Assembly: GCF_016908555.1 (NCBI RefSeq)
Contig: NZ_JAFBEE010000002.1
Location: 124,001 to 188,000, forward strand
Reading direction: 5' to 3'
DNA from: Alkaliphilus hydrothermalis
Lineage (GTDB): Bacteria; Bacillota; Clostridia; Peptostreptococcales; Natronincolaceae
Length of the DNA stretch: 64,000 nt
The notes under the pieces are model-generated. The model was given only the letters and a program-made list of their open reading frames with translations, was not told where the DNA came from and ran no database searches. Position numbers and translations under genes: made by a program. Of this stretch, positions 52,440 to 63,300 are shown in pieces; within the stretch, counting starts at the first letter, position 1, and every line of letters begins with the position of its first letter.

Positions 52440-53075
52440 GTGCCGAACAAAATGATGGAAATGTTAAAAAAACATATCAAAGAAAATCTAGCAGTATACT
52501 TTATAGTAGTGCTTTGCTTTTTAATCGGCGTTTCTGTAGGGGCCTTTACGGTAAAAGCAGTGGATCCCCATCAAAAGCAAGAATTGGTATCTTACCTAAA
52601 GGGATTTTTTCAACTATTTAACGAGGATCAATTAGAACCTATGGGTATTTTTAGGGAGTCAATAAAAAACAATACTCAGTTAATTGTTTTTAATTGGATC
52701 TTGGGATTAGTAGTTATAGCGGCTCCTGTGGTTTTAGTAGTAATAGGATTTAAAGGATTTGTAATTGGGTTTACAGTGGGATTGCTATTGGAGGAATTTA
52801 AGGTTTTTGGGGTATTATTATTCCTATTAGGGGTACTACCCCATAATATCATTATCATTCCCACCTTTATATTCGGAGCAGTCTTATCCGTAACCTTTGC
52901 GATGATGGTGCTGAAGGCAAAGATAAACAAAGTTCGGAATTTCAGCTATGGGAAGCAAATGATGATTTATAGTGGTATCCATATGGGAATATTGATGGTT
53001 TTATTAGTGGCATCGACTCTTGAATCCTTTGTTATTCCTTTTTTTATCAAAGTTGTTGTAAGATTTATGGGTTAA
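52440..53075 (+). CDS. spoIIM: stage II sporulation protein M
   Basis: A 211-aa polytopic protein with five hydrophobic segments. The first reads L-A-V-Y-F-I-V-V-L-C-F-L-I-G, then V-S-V-G-A-F-T-V-K. The L-P-H-N-I-I-I-I-P-T motif is the SpoIIM hallmark. It recruits SpoIID and SpoIIP in septal peptidoglycan thinning during engulfment. I chose GTG 52440 after AAGGAGG; the earlier in-frame start at 52416 lacks such a site. A hairpin-forming gggca...tgccc lies just before the ribosome-binding site and may affect translation. Confidence 0.92.
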   Translation: MPNKMMEMLKKHIKENLAVYFIVVLCFLIGVSVGAFTVKAVDPHQKQELVSYLKGFFQLFNEDQLEPMGIFRESIKNNTQLIVFNWILGLVVIAAPVVLVVIGFKGFVIGFTVGLLLEEFKVFGVLLFLLGVLPHNIIIIPTFIFGAVLSVTFAMMVLKAKINKVRNFSYGKQMMIYSGIHMGILMVLLVASTLESFVIPFFIKVVVRFMG

Positions 53076-53298
53076 GTAAATAATGAAATTTAAACTACAG
53101 TAACTAAAAGTCGTATTGTAAAAAATCGATTTTTGGTTTTTTTTTGTTTGGACATGAAAAATTTGTGAGAAAAATATGTAATATATGGGCTAATACTACT
53201 AGTTATATTACAGTTTAAATAAAAAATTTATTTTTAGCAGGAATTTAAGAGGTTTCCACGAATTAGAGTATTATAATTGCATAGAGGGAGTTTTTTAA

Positions 53299-54183
53299 AT
53301 GTATGAATTAATTATAGGTTTTAGTGATTTCCTAACAACAGAAAAGAAGTTATCCGCCAACACTCTTGAATCCTATAAGAGAGATATTAGGCAATATACT
53401 ACTTACTTAGAAGAAAATAATATTAGTTGTCTTACTAATACCAATAAAACAACGGTTATTACTTATTTGATTTATTTGCAAAACAAAGGTAAGGCTGCGT
53501 CTACAATCTCCAGGAATATAGCTTCTATTCGGTGTTTTTATCAGTTTCTGCTGATAAATAATCTAGTAAATCAAGATCCCACCATCAATCTGGAGTCTCC
53601 AAAGGCTGAGAAAAAAGCCCCAAGCATATTGACTCTAAAGGAAATTGATATGCTGTTAAGTCAACCAGAAGTTTCTAACTTAAAAGGGGTAAGGGATAAG
53701 GCTATGCTGGAGCTTTTATATGCGACTGGTATTCGAGTGAGTGAATTAATCTCTTTAAATATAGATGATATTAATGTTGAGATGGGTTATATCAAGTGTT
53801 CTACAGGCACTAAGGAAAGGGTTATTCCTATTGGTTCTGTTGCCCTTGAGGTTCTACAAATATATATTGAGGAATATCGTAGCTCCTTTATCAGAGTAAA
53901 GGAGGAGGCGTCCTTATTTTTAAATTGTCATGGAAATCGCCTTACGAGACAAGGTTTTTGGAAAATCATAAAAGCCTACACAAAAAAGGCAAATATTGAT
54001 AAGAGTATCACACCCCACACCTTAAGACATTCCTTTGCCACCCATTTGATACAAAATGGTGCAGATTTGAAGTCGGTACAGGAGATGCTGGGACATTCAG
54101 ATATATCAACAACACAGGTTTATATGAATCTAACTAAGAATAAAATTAAAGATGTATATAAAAAAGCACACCCTAGGGCCTAG
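53299..54183 (+). CDS. xerD: tyrosine recombinase XerD
   Basis: A 294-aa recombinase that resolves chromosome dimers at dif. The N-terminal SAM-like core-binding domain includes L-S-A-N-T-L-E-S-Y. The catalytic domain has Arg in A-T-G-I-R-V-S-E-L, Lys in the beta-hairpin, H-T-L-R-H-S-F-A-T-H, L-G-H-S and the nucleophile Tyr in T-T-Q-V-Y-M-N. Length and motifs match XerC/XerD. Its place between spoIIM and deoB is that of the B. subtilis gene ripX/xerD. Confidence 0.9.
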   Translation: MYELIIGFSDFLTTEKKLSANTLESYKRDIRQYTTYLEENNISCLTNTNKTTVITYLIYLQNKGKAASTISRNIASIRCFYQFLLINNLVNQDPTINLESPKAEKKAPSILTLKEIDMLLSQPEVSNLKGVRDKAMLELLYATGIRVSELISLNIDDINVEMGYIKCSTGTKERVIPIGSVALEVLQIYIEEYRSSFIRVKEEASLFLNCHGNRLTRQGFWKIIKAYTKKANIDKSITPHTLRHSFATHLIQNGADLKSVQEMLGHSDISTTQVYMNLTKNKIKDVYKKAHPRA

Positions 54184-54202
54184 TAATAGGTCCTGTTTTT
54201 AT
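54174..54202 (+). terminator. short terminator at the end of xerD
   Basis: The stem agggccta / taggtcct (overlapping the stop codon) is followed by TGTTTTTA. Confidence 0.6.
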
Positions 54203-54427
54203 ACTAAATTATAATGGATACATACGATTTAATGCTGCCCCAAAGCAAAAATTATGCTATAATAGAATTTCTTACTAGTAGATGGCTATGAATAGTGTTT
54301 TTTACATATTCGCTTCGAAAAACTGTAATGATGGAAGTATAAGTTTAGTCATAAATAAATTAATAGAACTTGAATACACCTATAGTTATGGAGTTATGGG
54401 GTATAATAACAAAAAAATAGAGGAGGA

Positions 54428-55609
54428 TTGCATATGGTTAATCGCGTGGTACTTTTTGTAATGGATAGTGTGGGGATTGGTGCATTACCTGATGCAGAGG
54501 CTTTTGGTGATGTGGGTGTTAACACACTTGGAAATATTGCATTGGCAACAGGTGGGTTAGACTTACCTAATTTACAAGGTCTAGGTTTGGGAAATATTGA
54601 TGGAATCAAAGGCGTAACGGCTGTGGATGCTCCAAAGGGTGCCTATGGTCGTTCTGATGAAGTTTCTAATGGAAAGGATACCACAACTGGTCACTGGGAA
54701 TTAGCTGGACTGCATGTGACGGAGCCCTTTAATACCTACCCCGAGGGATTTCCAGAGGAAATTATCTCTGCCTTTGAGGAAAAAGTCGGTAGAAAAGTAT
54801 TAGGTAATAAACCAGCATCAGGTACGGTGATTTTAGATGAGCTGGGGGAGGAACATATGAAGACAGGGTATCCAATCGTATATACCTCTGCAGATAGCGT
54901 ATTCCAAATCGCTGTCCATGAAGAGATTATTCCACTAGAAGAATTATATAAAATGTGTGAAATTGCTAGGGAAATTATGACGGGAGACCATGCAGTTGCT
55001 AGGGTGATTGCACGACCCTTCGTTGGAAACGTAGGAGCCTTTACCCGTACTCCAAATAGGAGAGATTATTCTTTAGATCCTTTTGGTGAGACGTTATTGG
55101 ATATTGCCAAAACAGCTGGATTGGATGTAATTGCTGTAGGGAAAATAGAGGATATATACAACGGACATGGAGTGACTGAAGCGATACATACAAAGGATAA
55201 TATGGCAGGAATAGATGCTACGATTGATTATTTGAAAAAAAATAATAGAGGAATTATCTTTACCAATCTTGTGGATTTCGACGCTAAATATGGCCATAGA
55301 AGGGATGCTGTAGGGTACAAAAAAGCATTAGAGGATATGGACCAAAGAATTCCTGAGATTCTAAATGCAATGGGGCCTAAGGATGTAATCATCTTTACGG
55401 CTGACCATGGTAATGACCCAACCTATAAAGGTACAGACCATACTAGAGAATACATCCCAATAGTTGTTTATGGTGATGCCATTAAGGGAAATGTAAACCT
55501 AGGAACAAGAAAATCCTTTGCAGATATTGCGGCTACTATATCTGACTTGCTAGAAATCGATAATACTGGTAAGGGTGAGAGTTTTAAGAATATGATTATT
55601 AAAGATTAA
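54428..55609 (+). CDS. deoB: phosphopentomutase
   Basis: A 393-aa alkaline-phosphatase-superfamily mutase that interconverts ribose/deoxyribose 1- and 5-phosphate. It begins with R-V-V-L-F-V-M-D-S-V-G-I-G-A-L-P-D and has the phosphothreonine site D-T-T-T-G-H-W-E, and the metal-binding D-H-G-N-D-P-T and D-H-T-R-E-Y. The gene is often next to xerD (drm in B. subtilis), as here; the punA gene that commonly follows it is absent. Confidence 0.96.
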   Translation: MHMVNRVVLFVMDSVGIGALPDAEAFGDVGVNTLGNIALATGGLDLPNLQGLGLGNIDGIKGVTAVDAPKGAYGRSDEVSNGKDTTTGHWELAGLHVTEPFNTYPEGFPEEIISAFEEKVGRKVLGNKPASGTVILDELGEEHMKTGYPIVYTSADSVFQIAVHEEIIPLEELYKMCEIAREIMTGDHAVARVIARPFVGNVGAFTRTPNRRDYSLDPFGETLLDIAKTAGLDVIAVGKIEDIYNGHGVTEAIHTKDNMAGIDATIDYLKKNNRGIIFTNLVDFDAKYGHRRDAVGYKKALEDMDQRIPEILNAMGPKDVIIFTADHGNDPTYKGTDHTREYIPIVVYGDAIKGNVNLGTRKSFADIAATISDLLEIDNTGKGESFKNMIIKD

Positions 55610-55720
55610 TTAGTGCTAAAAATTACCTATTATATTTCCAATTCAATATCCTCCTTGTTGTATAAGGAACTTTCCACATGGAAAACCTAAACTCATACAA
55701 ATAAAAAGGAGGATCAGAAG

Positions 55721-56884
55721 ATGAAATTGACAAAAAAATTAATGAGGGCATTCTTGATCATAACTTTAATTATCAGCTTTTCCATGCCACAAGTAGATGC
55801 GTCGTCACAGCCCTTTAATATCAACGCAAAATCTGCAATACTGATTGACTCAGCCACAGGAACTGTACTGTACGAAAAAAACATACATGAAGCCCTACCA
55901 CCAGCCAGCGTAACCAAAATCATGACTATGTTATTGACCATGGAGGCAATTGAAGAAGGAAAGATTACCCTAGAGGATAAGGTAGTTGTCAGTGAATTAG
56001 CATCTAGTATGGGGGGGACGCAACTTTACTTAGAACCAGGGGAAGTTAAAACTATTGAAGAGTTGATGAAGGGAATAGCTATCCGTTCTGCCAATGATGC
56101 TTGTGTTGCCATAGGGGAACATTTAGCAGGTTCTGAAGACCTATTTGTTCAGAGGATGAATGAAAGAGCAAAAGAATTGGGTATGAAGGATTCAAACTTT
56201 GTCAATACAAATGGATTGCCTGAAGATGGACATGTTACCAGTGCCTACGATATTTCTTTAATGTCAAAGGAATTATTAAAGCATAAGGAAATTCATAAAT
56301 GGCTTACCACTTGGATGGATGAAGTCGTAGTTGGAAAAAGTCAATCGGTACAACAGTTAGTCAATACAAATAGATTAATCCGTTTCTATGATGGCGCCAA
56401 TGGTATTAAGACAGGTTATACCAGTGCTGCAAAACATTGTTTGTCGGCGTCTGCCACTAGAGGGAACACAACTTTTATTGCAGTCATCATGGGTGCTCCA
56501 ACTTCACCTATTCGTTTTAGTGAAGCAGCAAAGCTATTAGATTATGGATTTGCCAACTATAGTTCTGTGGATGTTGTCAAAAAGGATACTGCTGCTGGTA
56601 GTGTTCCTGTTGAAAAAGGGAAATTGTTACAAGTTGAAGCAATGCCTAAAGAAGATTTAAAGCTATTGGTTAAAAAAGGAGAAGAAGGTACTATAGATCA
56701 TGATGTGATTTTGCCTCAATATGTTCAAGCACCTATAGCAAAAGGCGAAAAAATCGGCGAGGTCATTGTCACAGTAAATGGCAAGGAAAAGGCTCGGGTT
56801 GACCTTGTGGCTGCTGAGGATGTAGGAAAGGCTTCAATTATGGATATATTGAGTAGAATGGTAAGAAAATTTGTAGGGAGATAA
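55721..56884 (+). CDS. dacF: D-alanyl-D-alanine carboxypeptidase DacF
   Basis: A 387-aa penicillin-binding protein with a signal peptide (core about 8-22). The S-x-x-K motif lies at residues 63-66 (P-P-A-S-V-T-K). S-A-N follows in I-R-S-A-N-D-A-C, and K-T-G in G-I-K-T-G-Y-T-S-A-A. A C-terminal beta-rich domain (PBP5_C type) and a terminal amphipathic helix for membrane attachment follow. It trims peptidoglycan stem peptides, in B. subtilis during sporulation. It usually precedes spoIIAA-AB-sigF, which is not found here. Confidence 0.93.
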   Translation: MKLTKKLMRAFLIITLIISFSMPQVDASSQPFNINAKSAILIDSATGTVLYEKNIHEALPPASVTKIMTMLLTMEAIEEGKITLEDKVVVSELASSMGGTQLYLEPGEVKTIEELMKGIAIRSANDACVAIGEHLAGSEDLFVQRMNERAKELGMKDSNFVNTNGLPEDGHVTSAYDISLMSKELLKHKEIHKWLTTWMDEVVVGKSQSVQQLVNTNRLIRFYDGANGIKTGYTSAAKHCLSASATRGNTTFIAVIMGAPTSPIRFSEAAKLLDYGFANYSSVDVVKKDTAAGSVPVEKGKLLQVEAMPKEDLKLLVKKGEEGTIDHDVILPQYVQAPIAKGEKIGEVIVTVNGKEKARVDLVAAEDVGKASIMDILSRMVRKFVGR

Positions 56885-56905
56885 AAAATTTTAAATGATG
56901 TAAAA

Positions 56906-56938
56906 CCCAGTACAAAAATGCTACTGGGTTTTATTTTG
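56906..56938 (+). terminator. intrinsic terminator after dacF
   Basis: The stem aacccagta / tactgggtt is followed by TTATTTTG. Confidence 0.85.
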
Positions 56939-56949
56939 CAATAATACCT

Positions 56950-56977
56950 TTCTGTCAGATACTTAGAATGCTATAAT
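56950..56977 (+). promoter_or_regulatory. promoter of the Wadjet operon
   Basis: An extended -10 TGCTATAAT (56969-56977) has a weak -35 TTCTGT (56950-56955) at 16 bp. It is about 75 bp upstream of the jetD ATG. Confidence 0.5.
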
Positions 56978-57051
56978 TAATATACACAATATCCGATAAA
57001 TGCCGTTAAAAGCAATAGAGTTAGTTAGATTTTAAAGATAAGGGTGAGTTT

Positions 57052-58125
57052 ATGGAAAAAATGATAAAAAACTTCCTAGCTTTATATGAAAGTAAGAATA
57101 AAAAAAGGTTTGATATCACCACTCTAGAAAGTTACGTCATAACAGGATGCAGGGGAGTTCAGAATTATGTAGACAAAGGTGGATATAATGAATTCTACAA
57201 TCAAATCATGGACTTAAAAGAAAAAAAACATATAAAAGAAATAGGTGCTTCAGAGTATAATCGTATGAATCCTCCATTAAAAGCTAGGTGGCAGATTACA
57301 TCAGAGGAAGTCAAACATAATTGGGATCCTTCAAAAATCCTCAAGTACTCTGACGTTTTGGATTTCGCCTATTATAAGAAAAATCCATCCCTTCAAAGTG
57401 ATTTGGAATGGGAATATATTGAGAACATATATGGGTTTATAAAAAATAGAGATCAAAAGAAATGGGCAAGCATAGAAGAACGCTCTCTGGAACTTTTTTA
57501 TGATGAAAAATTTTTAATCCAGAAGAAAGAGACTTTGAAAGGGAAATATGGAATTTTAAGTAGGCTTAAGTTAACCAATGAAGATTTGAAGATGAAACGA
57601 TATGGGGAGATGTTTATCCATTGGAATAGAGGTGTACAAAATGTAAAAAACATCATAATCCTAGAAAATCATTCTACTTTTTTTACATATAAAAGGTTTG
57701 TTGAAAAATATGAAGAGATCTTTGGCTACACACCTGATGCTTTGATCTATGGTGAGGGGAAAAAAATTGAGGGTAGTTTGACATTTCTGGAGGAGATAGC
57801 AAATCTGTCAGAGGTTGAGATCTTGTATTTTGGGGATTTTGATTCAGAGGGACTAGGTATATATTACAGGCTTAAAGCCCGATATCCAATGCTCAATATC
57901 AAATTGCAATTTAGTGCCTATATTCATCTGCTTTCAGTATGTAACAGGGACTACTCTTTAGGTGGCCAACAGAAAAAACAACTATACCTAGACTTTTTTT
58001 TAACGGAAATTACTCAATATTTAGATGATGATATGCTTAATAAATTACTATACATCTGGGAGAATGACTTCAGAATCCCCCAAGAATTAATAAACTATGA
58101 ATATTTAGTGAAGGTGAGAGAATGA
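57052..58125 (+). CDS. jetD: Wadjet JetD: TOPRIM nuclease subunit
   Basis: A 357-aa protein of the JetD type (DUF2220/TOPRIM). The N-terminal part is helical, with a central arm region. The TOPRIM domain has the catalytic Glu205 in I-I-L-E-N-H-S-T-F and the Asp pair D262/D264 in Y-F-G-D-F-D-S-E-G. In Wadjet systems JetD is the topoisomerase-VI-like subunit that cleaves circular plasmid DNA. It is first in the operon and overlaps jetA by four bases (ATGA). The type assignment (I, II or III) is not settled by this protein alone. Confidence 0.85.
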   Translation: MEKMIKNFLALYESKNKKRFDITTLESYVITGCRGVQNYVDKGGYNEFYNQIMDLKEKKHIKEIGASEYNRMNPPLKARWQITSEEVKHNWDPSKILKYSDVLDFAYYKKNPSLQSDLEWEYIENIYGFIKNRDQKKWASIEERSLELFYDEKFLIQKKETLKGKYGILSRLKLTNEDLKMKRYGEMFIHWNRGVQNVKNIIILENHSTFFTYKRFVEKYEEIFGYTPDALIYGEGKKIEGSLTFLEEIANLSEVEILYFGDFDSEGLGIYYRLKARYPMLNIKLQFSAYIHLLSVCNRDYSLGGQQKKQLYLDFFLTEITQYLDDDMLNKLLYIWENDFRIPQELINYEYLVKVRE

Positions 58126-59594
58126 CCATAGAAAAAGGTTTTTTTAATCGAATGAAGAAACTGCAGCCTATCCGTATGTTGGGGACAGGAATGGATTTGG
58201 GTAATCTAAATGAATATGCTTATGAAATATGTTTTTTACTTATTCAAAATATTTTCCATAGGGAGCTTAGGGAAAATCATAATAGAACTAGAAATGATAT
58301 GGTTTTCATTACTGAAAAAATCCTTAGGGATATGGATTTGGAAGGCAGTAGAGAAATAGTAGACAGAATTGTAGATGGAACTCTTTGGTATCGTGACCCT
58401 AACCGACAAGAAGCCTTTAGTACAGGGGTATTTGATGAGAGCACCAATCGTAAAGTAGACTATACCTTTAGATATTTGAAGGTGGATAGAGAACATAGTC
58501 ACTGGGAACAAGGGGGCTCTACCGTATATATGTTGACGGAAGAAAGCCAAGAGATGATCTTTATTACGAGGGAAATTTTAGAGGAATTTGGATTTGACCT
58601 AGAGCAGTTCTATACCCTTCAATTAATTAAAACAGGTAATTTTTCTAAAGCACAAAATAGCATTGATCATTTAGTTGCAAGAGTAAGGGTACTGATTAAT
58701 AGGGAGAAGGAATATAGGCGGGACATTATTAGAGATCCCCAAAATATTTTCTTTGATAGAAGTATCCGAGGCAAAAGGACTGAGGATGAAATCAAAGAAC
58801 AGTTTAATGAAGAACAGCAGGTTTTTCAAAGTATGCTTTCTTGGAAAAATAGGTTCGATACCCTACCAGATGACAAAAAGAGGGAAGCTGAAGTCATGTT
58901 TGAAAATCTGGAGAGGGCTAGGAGCCTACACGATAGTTTAGCAAAGCATGTTATGGAAAATTTGGCTTTAGAACTTGAAATAAGAGTAAAGTACCCTGAG
59001 ACTTTTTGGAATATTTCCAGCTATAGCTTTAAAAAAGACATTTGGCAAAATCATATTGTTAAAAATGGCCTAAATAGCATTGATGATTTGGAAAAGGTCG
59101 TTTCACCTCTATTTTCTCCAGAAACAGACTTTGTTTATCCTCTGGAATGGGCTTGGGCTGAGCAAATGGTAAGAACAAGAAGGAGAGAAAGGCAACCATC
59201 AGACCCTCAGATAGAAGAGGGATGGAAATTTAGAGAGACGGATTGGGACTTGTTGGTGGAACTCTATGAAGAAGTTTTTTCATCGCTAATAGATACGGGA
59301 AAGTTTTCTATTCAACAATTAAATGCAAAGAATGGGGAAGAAAAAGAAAAATGGTTAAGACAAAGGGAAAATATTGATATATTTATGATGTTTGTTATTT
59401 CTGAGGTTGTTTTGGACTTAGAGTATGTTGGAGAAGATGAAAGACTTAAATTGTTTAAAGTCTTATGTGAAAAGAATCCGATTTTTAGAGCCCTACAGGG
59501 TAAGCGAATTTTAACTGAGATTGAGGATACCGATGAAGGATTTAATTGGAATGAATTGTATATTTCCCCCTATCGGATCTATATTAAGGAGTGA
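58122..59594 (+). CDS. jetA: Wadjet JetA: kleisin-like subunit
   Basis: A 490-aa largely helical, charged protein matching the JetA family (DUF5716-like) by position, size and composition. No enzymatic motif is seen. In Wadjet complexes JetA is the kleisin-like bridge between the two SMC heads and binds JetB. It lies between jetD (4-bp overlap) and jetB (4-bp gap). Assignment relies on operon order plus family-like features. I did not find a single diagnostic motif. Confidence 0.72.
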   Translation: MTIEKGFFNRMKKLQPIRMLGTGMDLGNLNEYAYEICFLLIQNIFHRELRENHNRTRNDMVFITEKILRDMDLEGSREIVDRIVDGTLWYRDPNRQEAFSTGVFDESTNRKVDYTFRYLKVDREHSHWEQGGSTVYMLTEESQEMIFITREILEEFGFDLEQFYTLQLIKTGNFSKAQNSIDHLVARVRVLINREKEYRRDIIRDPQNIFFDRSIRGKRTEDEIKEQFNEEQQVFQSMLSWKNRFDTLPDDKKREAEVMFENLERARSLHDSLAKHVMENLALELEIRVKYPETFWNISSYSFKKDIWQNHIVKNGLNSIDDLEKVVSPLFSPETDFVYPLEWAWAEQMVRTRRRERQPSDPQIEEGWKFRETDWDLLVELYEEVFSSLIDTGKFSIQQLNAKNGEEKEKWLRQRENIDIFMMFVISEVVLDLEYVGEDERLKLFKVLCEKNPIFRALQGKRILTEIEDTDEGFNWNELYISPYRIYIKE

Positions 59595-59598
59595 GACA

Positions 59599-60363
59599 AT
59601 GGGTTATACCAGTGAGGACATTAAAAAAGCCAGTGAATTATTTTTTCATTTACTTAACAAGAGAATCCTCCCAGCCAATGATCTATTAGCAAATCTATAT
59701 TATGAAGATAACGGAGTTAAAGAAATTATCGAAAATATGGCAGAGGAAGGTGGGTTGAAGGTTTTAGGTACACGTCAGAACCTTCATTTAGTAGCTAAAG
59801 GAGAACATTCCATGTTTGCAACTACCTATAGCCAAATGAAGGAGAAATATAAAAAACTAGATAGGAAAAAACATTTCTATTTAGCCAATATGATAATATG
59901 TATATATTTAGCGGAGATAGATCGGGAAAACCGATTTACTTTTCGGATCGAAGATGCAGCGATATCCTACTATAAGTTAGAAGAAGTTATTACCAACACT
60001 TTGGATTCATGGAAGAAAAGAAATGAAACAGAGGATAGCTTTTCTGCGGATTTTGCCATTGCCATAGATGATATCCATCTTCTTTGGCATACGGAACTCT
60101 CCCATTCAAAAGAAGCAAAGGACGGTATTGGCTTCAGTTTGTCATCCCAGACTAGATTAGGATTTATTTATGAAGCTCTAAAACCTTTAGAACAGGAGAA
60201 TTTAATTATTAATTTATATAGAGAGAATAGAATTATCCCAAAGGAAGAGCTTTACGAACGACTTGACCATCTTTACCACGGGGGAGATCGTTATGAGGAG
60301 ATCATGGAATTGATTAAAGAAGAACGGGGGGAGAAAAAGGATGCCGAAATTATCGAAGATTAG
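59599..60363 (+). CDS. jetB: Wadjet JetB: KITE-like subunit
   Basis: A 254-aa protein with winged-helix-like parts (for example Q-T-R-L-G-F-I-Y-E-A-L-K-P-L-E-Q-E-N-L-I) and a C-terminal helical tail, matching JetB (DUF6063-like) by position and size. JetB is the kleisin-associated subunit that dimerises and binds DNA. I chose ATG 59599 after GGAGTGAGACA; a longer frame to 59521 overlaps jetA without a ribosome-binding site. Its end overlaps jetC by 23 bp. Confidence 0.72.
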   Translation: MGYTSEDIKKASELFFHLLNKRILPANDLLANLYYEDNGVKEIIENMAEEGGLKVLGTRQNLHLVAKGEHSMFATTYSQMKEKYKKLDRKKHFYLANMIICIYLAEIDRENRFTFRIEDAAISYYKLEEVITNTLDSWKKRNETEDSFSADFAIAIDDIHLLWHTELSHSKEAKDGIGFSLSSQTRLGFIYEALKPLEQENLIINLYRENRIIPKEELYERLDHLYHGGDRYEEIMELIKEERGEKKDAEIIED

Positions 60364-63300
60364 ATTAACTGGATGTAAATACGAAGGCATGAAAAAGGAA
60401 CATGAAAATTCTATCTTTGATTTAACAAAGGGAGGACAACCTGACCATACTCTCTTTACCCTATTTAATGGCGGTGGAAAAGGTGTAATGATGCAATTAA
60501 TTTTTCAGATTCTGCTACCAGAAACCAAATGGGGAAAAAATCACGGAAATAAAGTTATATCAATGTTTTATGATCAAAGAAACAATCTGCATCCCTTTAC
60601 CTTTCACGTAGTATTAGAGTGGGTGTTAGATGCAGTCCCAGAGAGAAGATTAATCACTGGAATAGCTGTAAAGGCAATCATCAAAAACACCAGTGGAGAA
60701 GAAGAGGAAAAAACAGGACTATCCTATTTTCTATATACCCACGAGCATGAAAATAAGGGCTATTTTTCAGTAGAGAATTTACCTCTAGTAGACCAGCAAA
60801 CTGGGAAGGCTGTGGATATTGAAAAACTAGAGGCATTTATTGATGAGCGTAAAAGAGATTTTATCAAATATAGTCAAGCAAGTGGAAGGAAAACAGATTC
60901 CCAATATTATAAATATCTAGCCAATAGAGGGATTTATCGAAGTGAATGGATTAACTTAAAATCCATCAACAAACTAGAAGGTGGAGCGGGGGATTATTTT
61001 ATTGGAGCCAGTGATAATAAGGCCATTTTTGATAAAAAAATTATTCCTGTCATCAGTGAGAACATTAAAAATTACACCCATGATGAAGGTGACCATTTAA
61101 TTGAAATGTTTAGGAGTAATTTATCTATTACTAAGGATTTGCCAGTACTAATGAAGCGGGAGGGGGGATATAAAGATCTTTTAGTGGAGATTAGACCCTT
61201 GATAGAAAATGCCGATAGCGGTTCGAGGTTTATTGATATGAAGGAAAGGCTCATAGATGAGGGCAATGACATCTATTTTATTTTATCGGAAGAACAGAGT
61301 CGGGTACTTCATGAAATCCACAAATGGGATCAATCAGAAAAAAAGGGAAAAGAAGAAGGAATTAATTTGGAGTTCAAAAAGAATAATCTCTATTACAATA
61401 AAGAAAAAAGAGACTTAGATGCTGTTGAGAAGGAAGCTCTAGAAGCAGAAGAGCAATTCAATGAAAAATCCCATGAACTTGAAGACAAGGAAAAAGAGCT
61501 GCTTCTATATCAGATAAATGAGAAGGTATTTCACAAAAAAGAAACAGAAGAGAAGATTAAAAGCAAGGTTGAAGAAAAAGAAAGACTGGTGGCAGCATTA
61601 GATATTACTGATTTGAAACAAAGGGCTGATGAGTTGGACGATGAAATAGAGATGGAATGGGATAAAACAAAAAATGATTGCAGCAATCATGAAAATCAGT
61701 ATTTGGGTTTTAAAAACTATATCAAACAGCTTGTGGAGGAAAATGCTAGGAAGAAGAAGGTATATCAATCTAAGGTGGAAGAATTACAAAATAAGATTAA
61801 CAAATTTGTCCTAAAAGAAGAAGCACTAGAAAAATATAAGGAAAAGCTGGGACAATATTATGATTTTATGAGATTAGCTTTTCCCGACAGGATTCTTGAT
61901 GATTTAAACAAAGAAAACACGGAAATAACTAGTTGTATCAATCGACTATCCGATGGGATAAAGAATCACCAAGAAAAACTAGCCACCTTTAATAATGATT
62001 TAGTCAAGTTAAAATACAGCCTTGAGATGAAGGATGGCAGGGTTAAAGAACTGAAGTCAAAAATAGATCTTCAGCAACGACATGAGTTGGAAATCGCTAG
62101 AAAAGTTTCTAAACGATTATTTGTGAGCTATGAAGGTGGTTTGTTGAATCATGATTGGTTTGCTAAAAAACAAAGGGACCTAAAGGTACTTGAGTTAAAT
62201 AAAAAGCAAAGCCTTGAAGAAACCCAAAGGACAATATGGGAGAAAAATATTGACAAATCCTTGAATAAAGAAGACTACTTTATCCCCAATAAAGATGTTA
62301 TTTTAATTAAAGATGAAATAAAGAAATTAAATATCCATGTGGAAACTGGACCTGAATATTTAAGTGCCCTTAACCAGGAGGAGAAGATGAAGGTAGCCAA
62401 TGAAACACCTGGTATCCTCTACTCAGTAATTATCGCTAGTCAAAGGGATTGGGAGATTATTGAGAAAAATATTAATAGGAATCTGTTTATGAATAATATG
62501 GTTCCTATCTATGTTCGTTCCCAAATGAAATCTAATGAAAATCGGTTGTTTAAGATGGTTGCTGGACTGGCTGATGGATTGGTGGAGGAAAGTAAATATC
62601 TAAATTGGAAAAAGTCAATGGAGCAGGAGATGGAGAACTTATCTTCCATAGAGAATAATCTCAAGAAGGACTTAGAGGATATTGGAGAAATCCTACAGGA
62701 GTTAAATATTATTGAGAAAAACGATACAGCATGGACTTTGAATCAAAATCTAAAGGAAGAAGAAGCCTCAATAGCTGATCTGGTAAATGTAATTGGATCA
62801 AAGGAAGAAGAAAGGACAATTACAGAAGGTAAGTTGAAACAATTAAATGGGGAATATGTTGAAAACGAAAGCAAATTAGAGGGATTAAAAAATTCTATCA
62901 AAGAGATTGAAGTATATATTGAAAAAATACAAGAAGTCAATCAGGATAGATTAGAGATTACATCTGTTAAAAGAGAGTTGCTTGATATTAAGCAATTAAT
63001 CTCGGATATAGATATGGCAAACGAAGAGATTAAGGAGAAACTTGATACGATTACAGGGAGATATAATGAATGGAATGTGAGTATTAAAAATCTTTTCAAC
63101 AGAGTAAAATCGGTTTATCCAGAAGCAACTTATAATACTTTAATTGATCAGACTTATTCAAATCACAGGCCGCCTAGCTTTTTTTTGGAGGAGGATAAAT
63201 TATTAGCTCTGGTAACCGAGAGAAAAATCGTGGATGAAGATATCGCCCATAAAGATAGTCAGATTGCCACTATAGACGTGGATTTAAAATATCTTAACAA

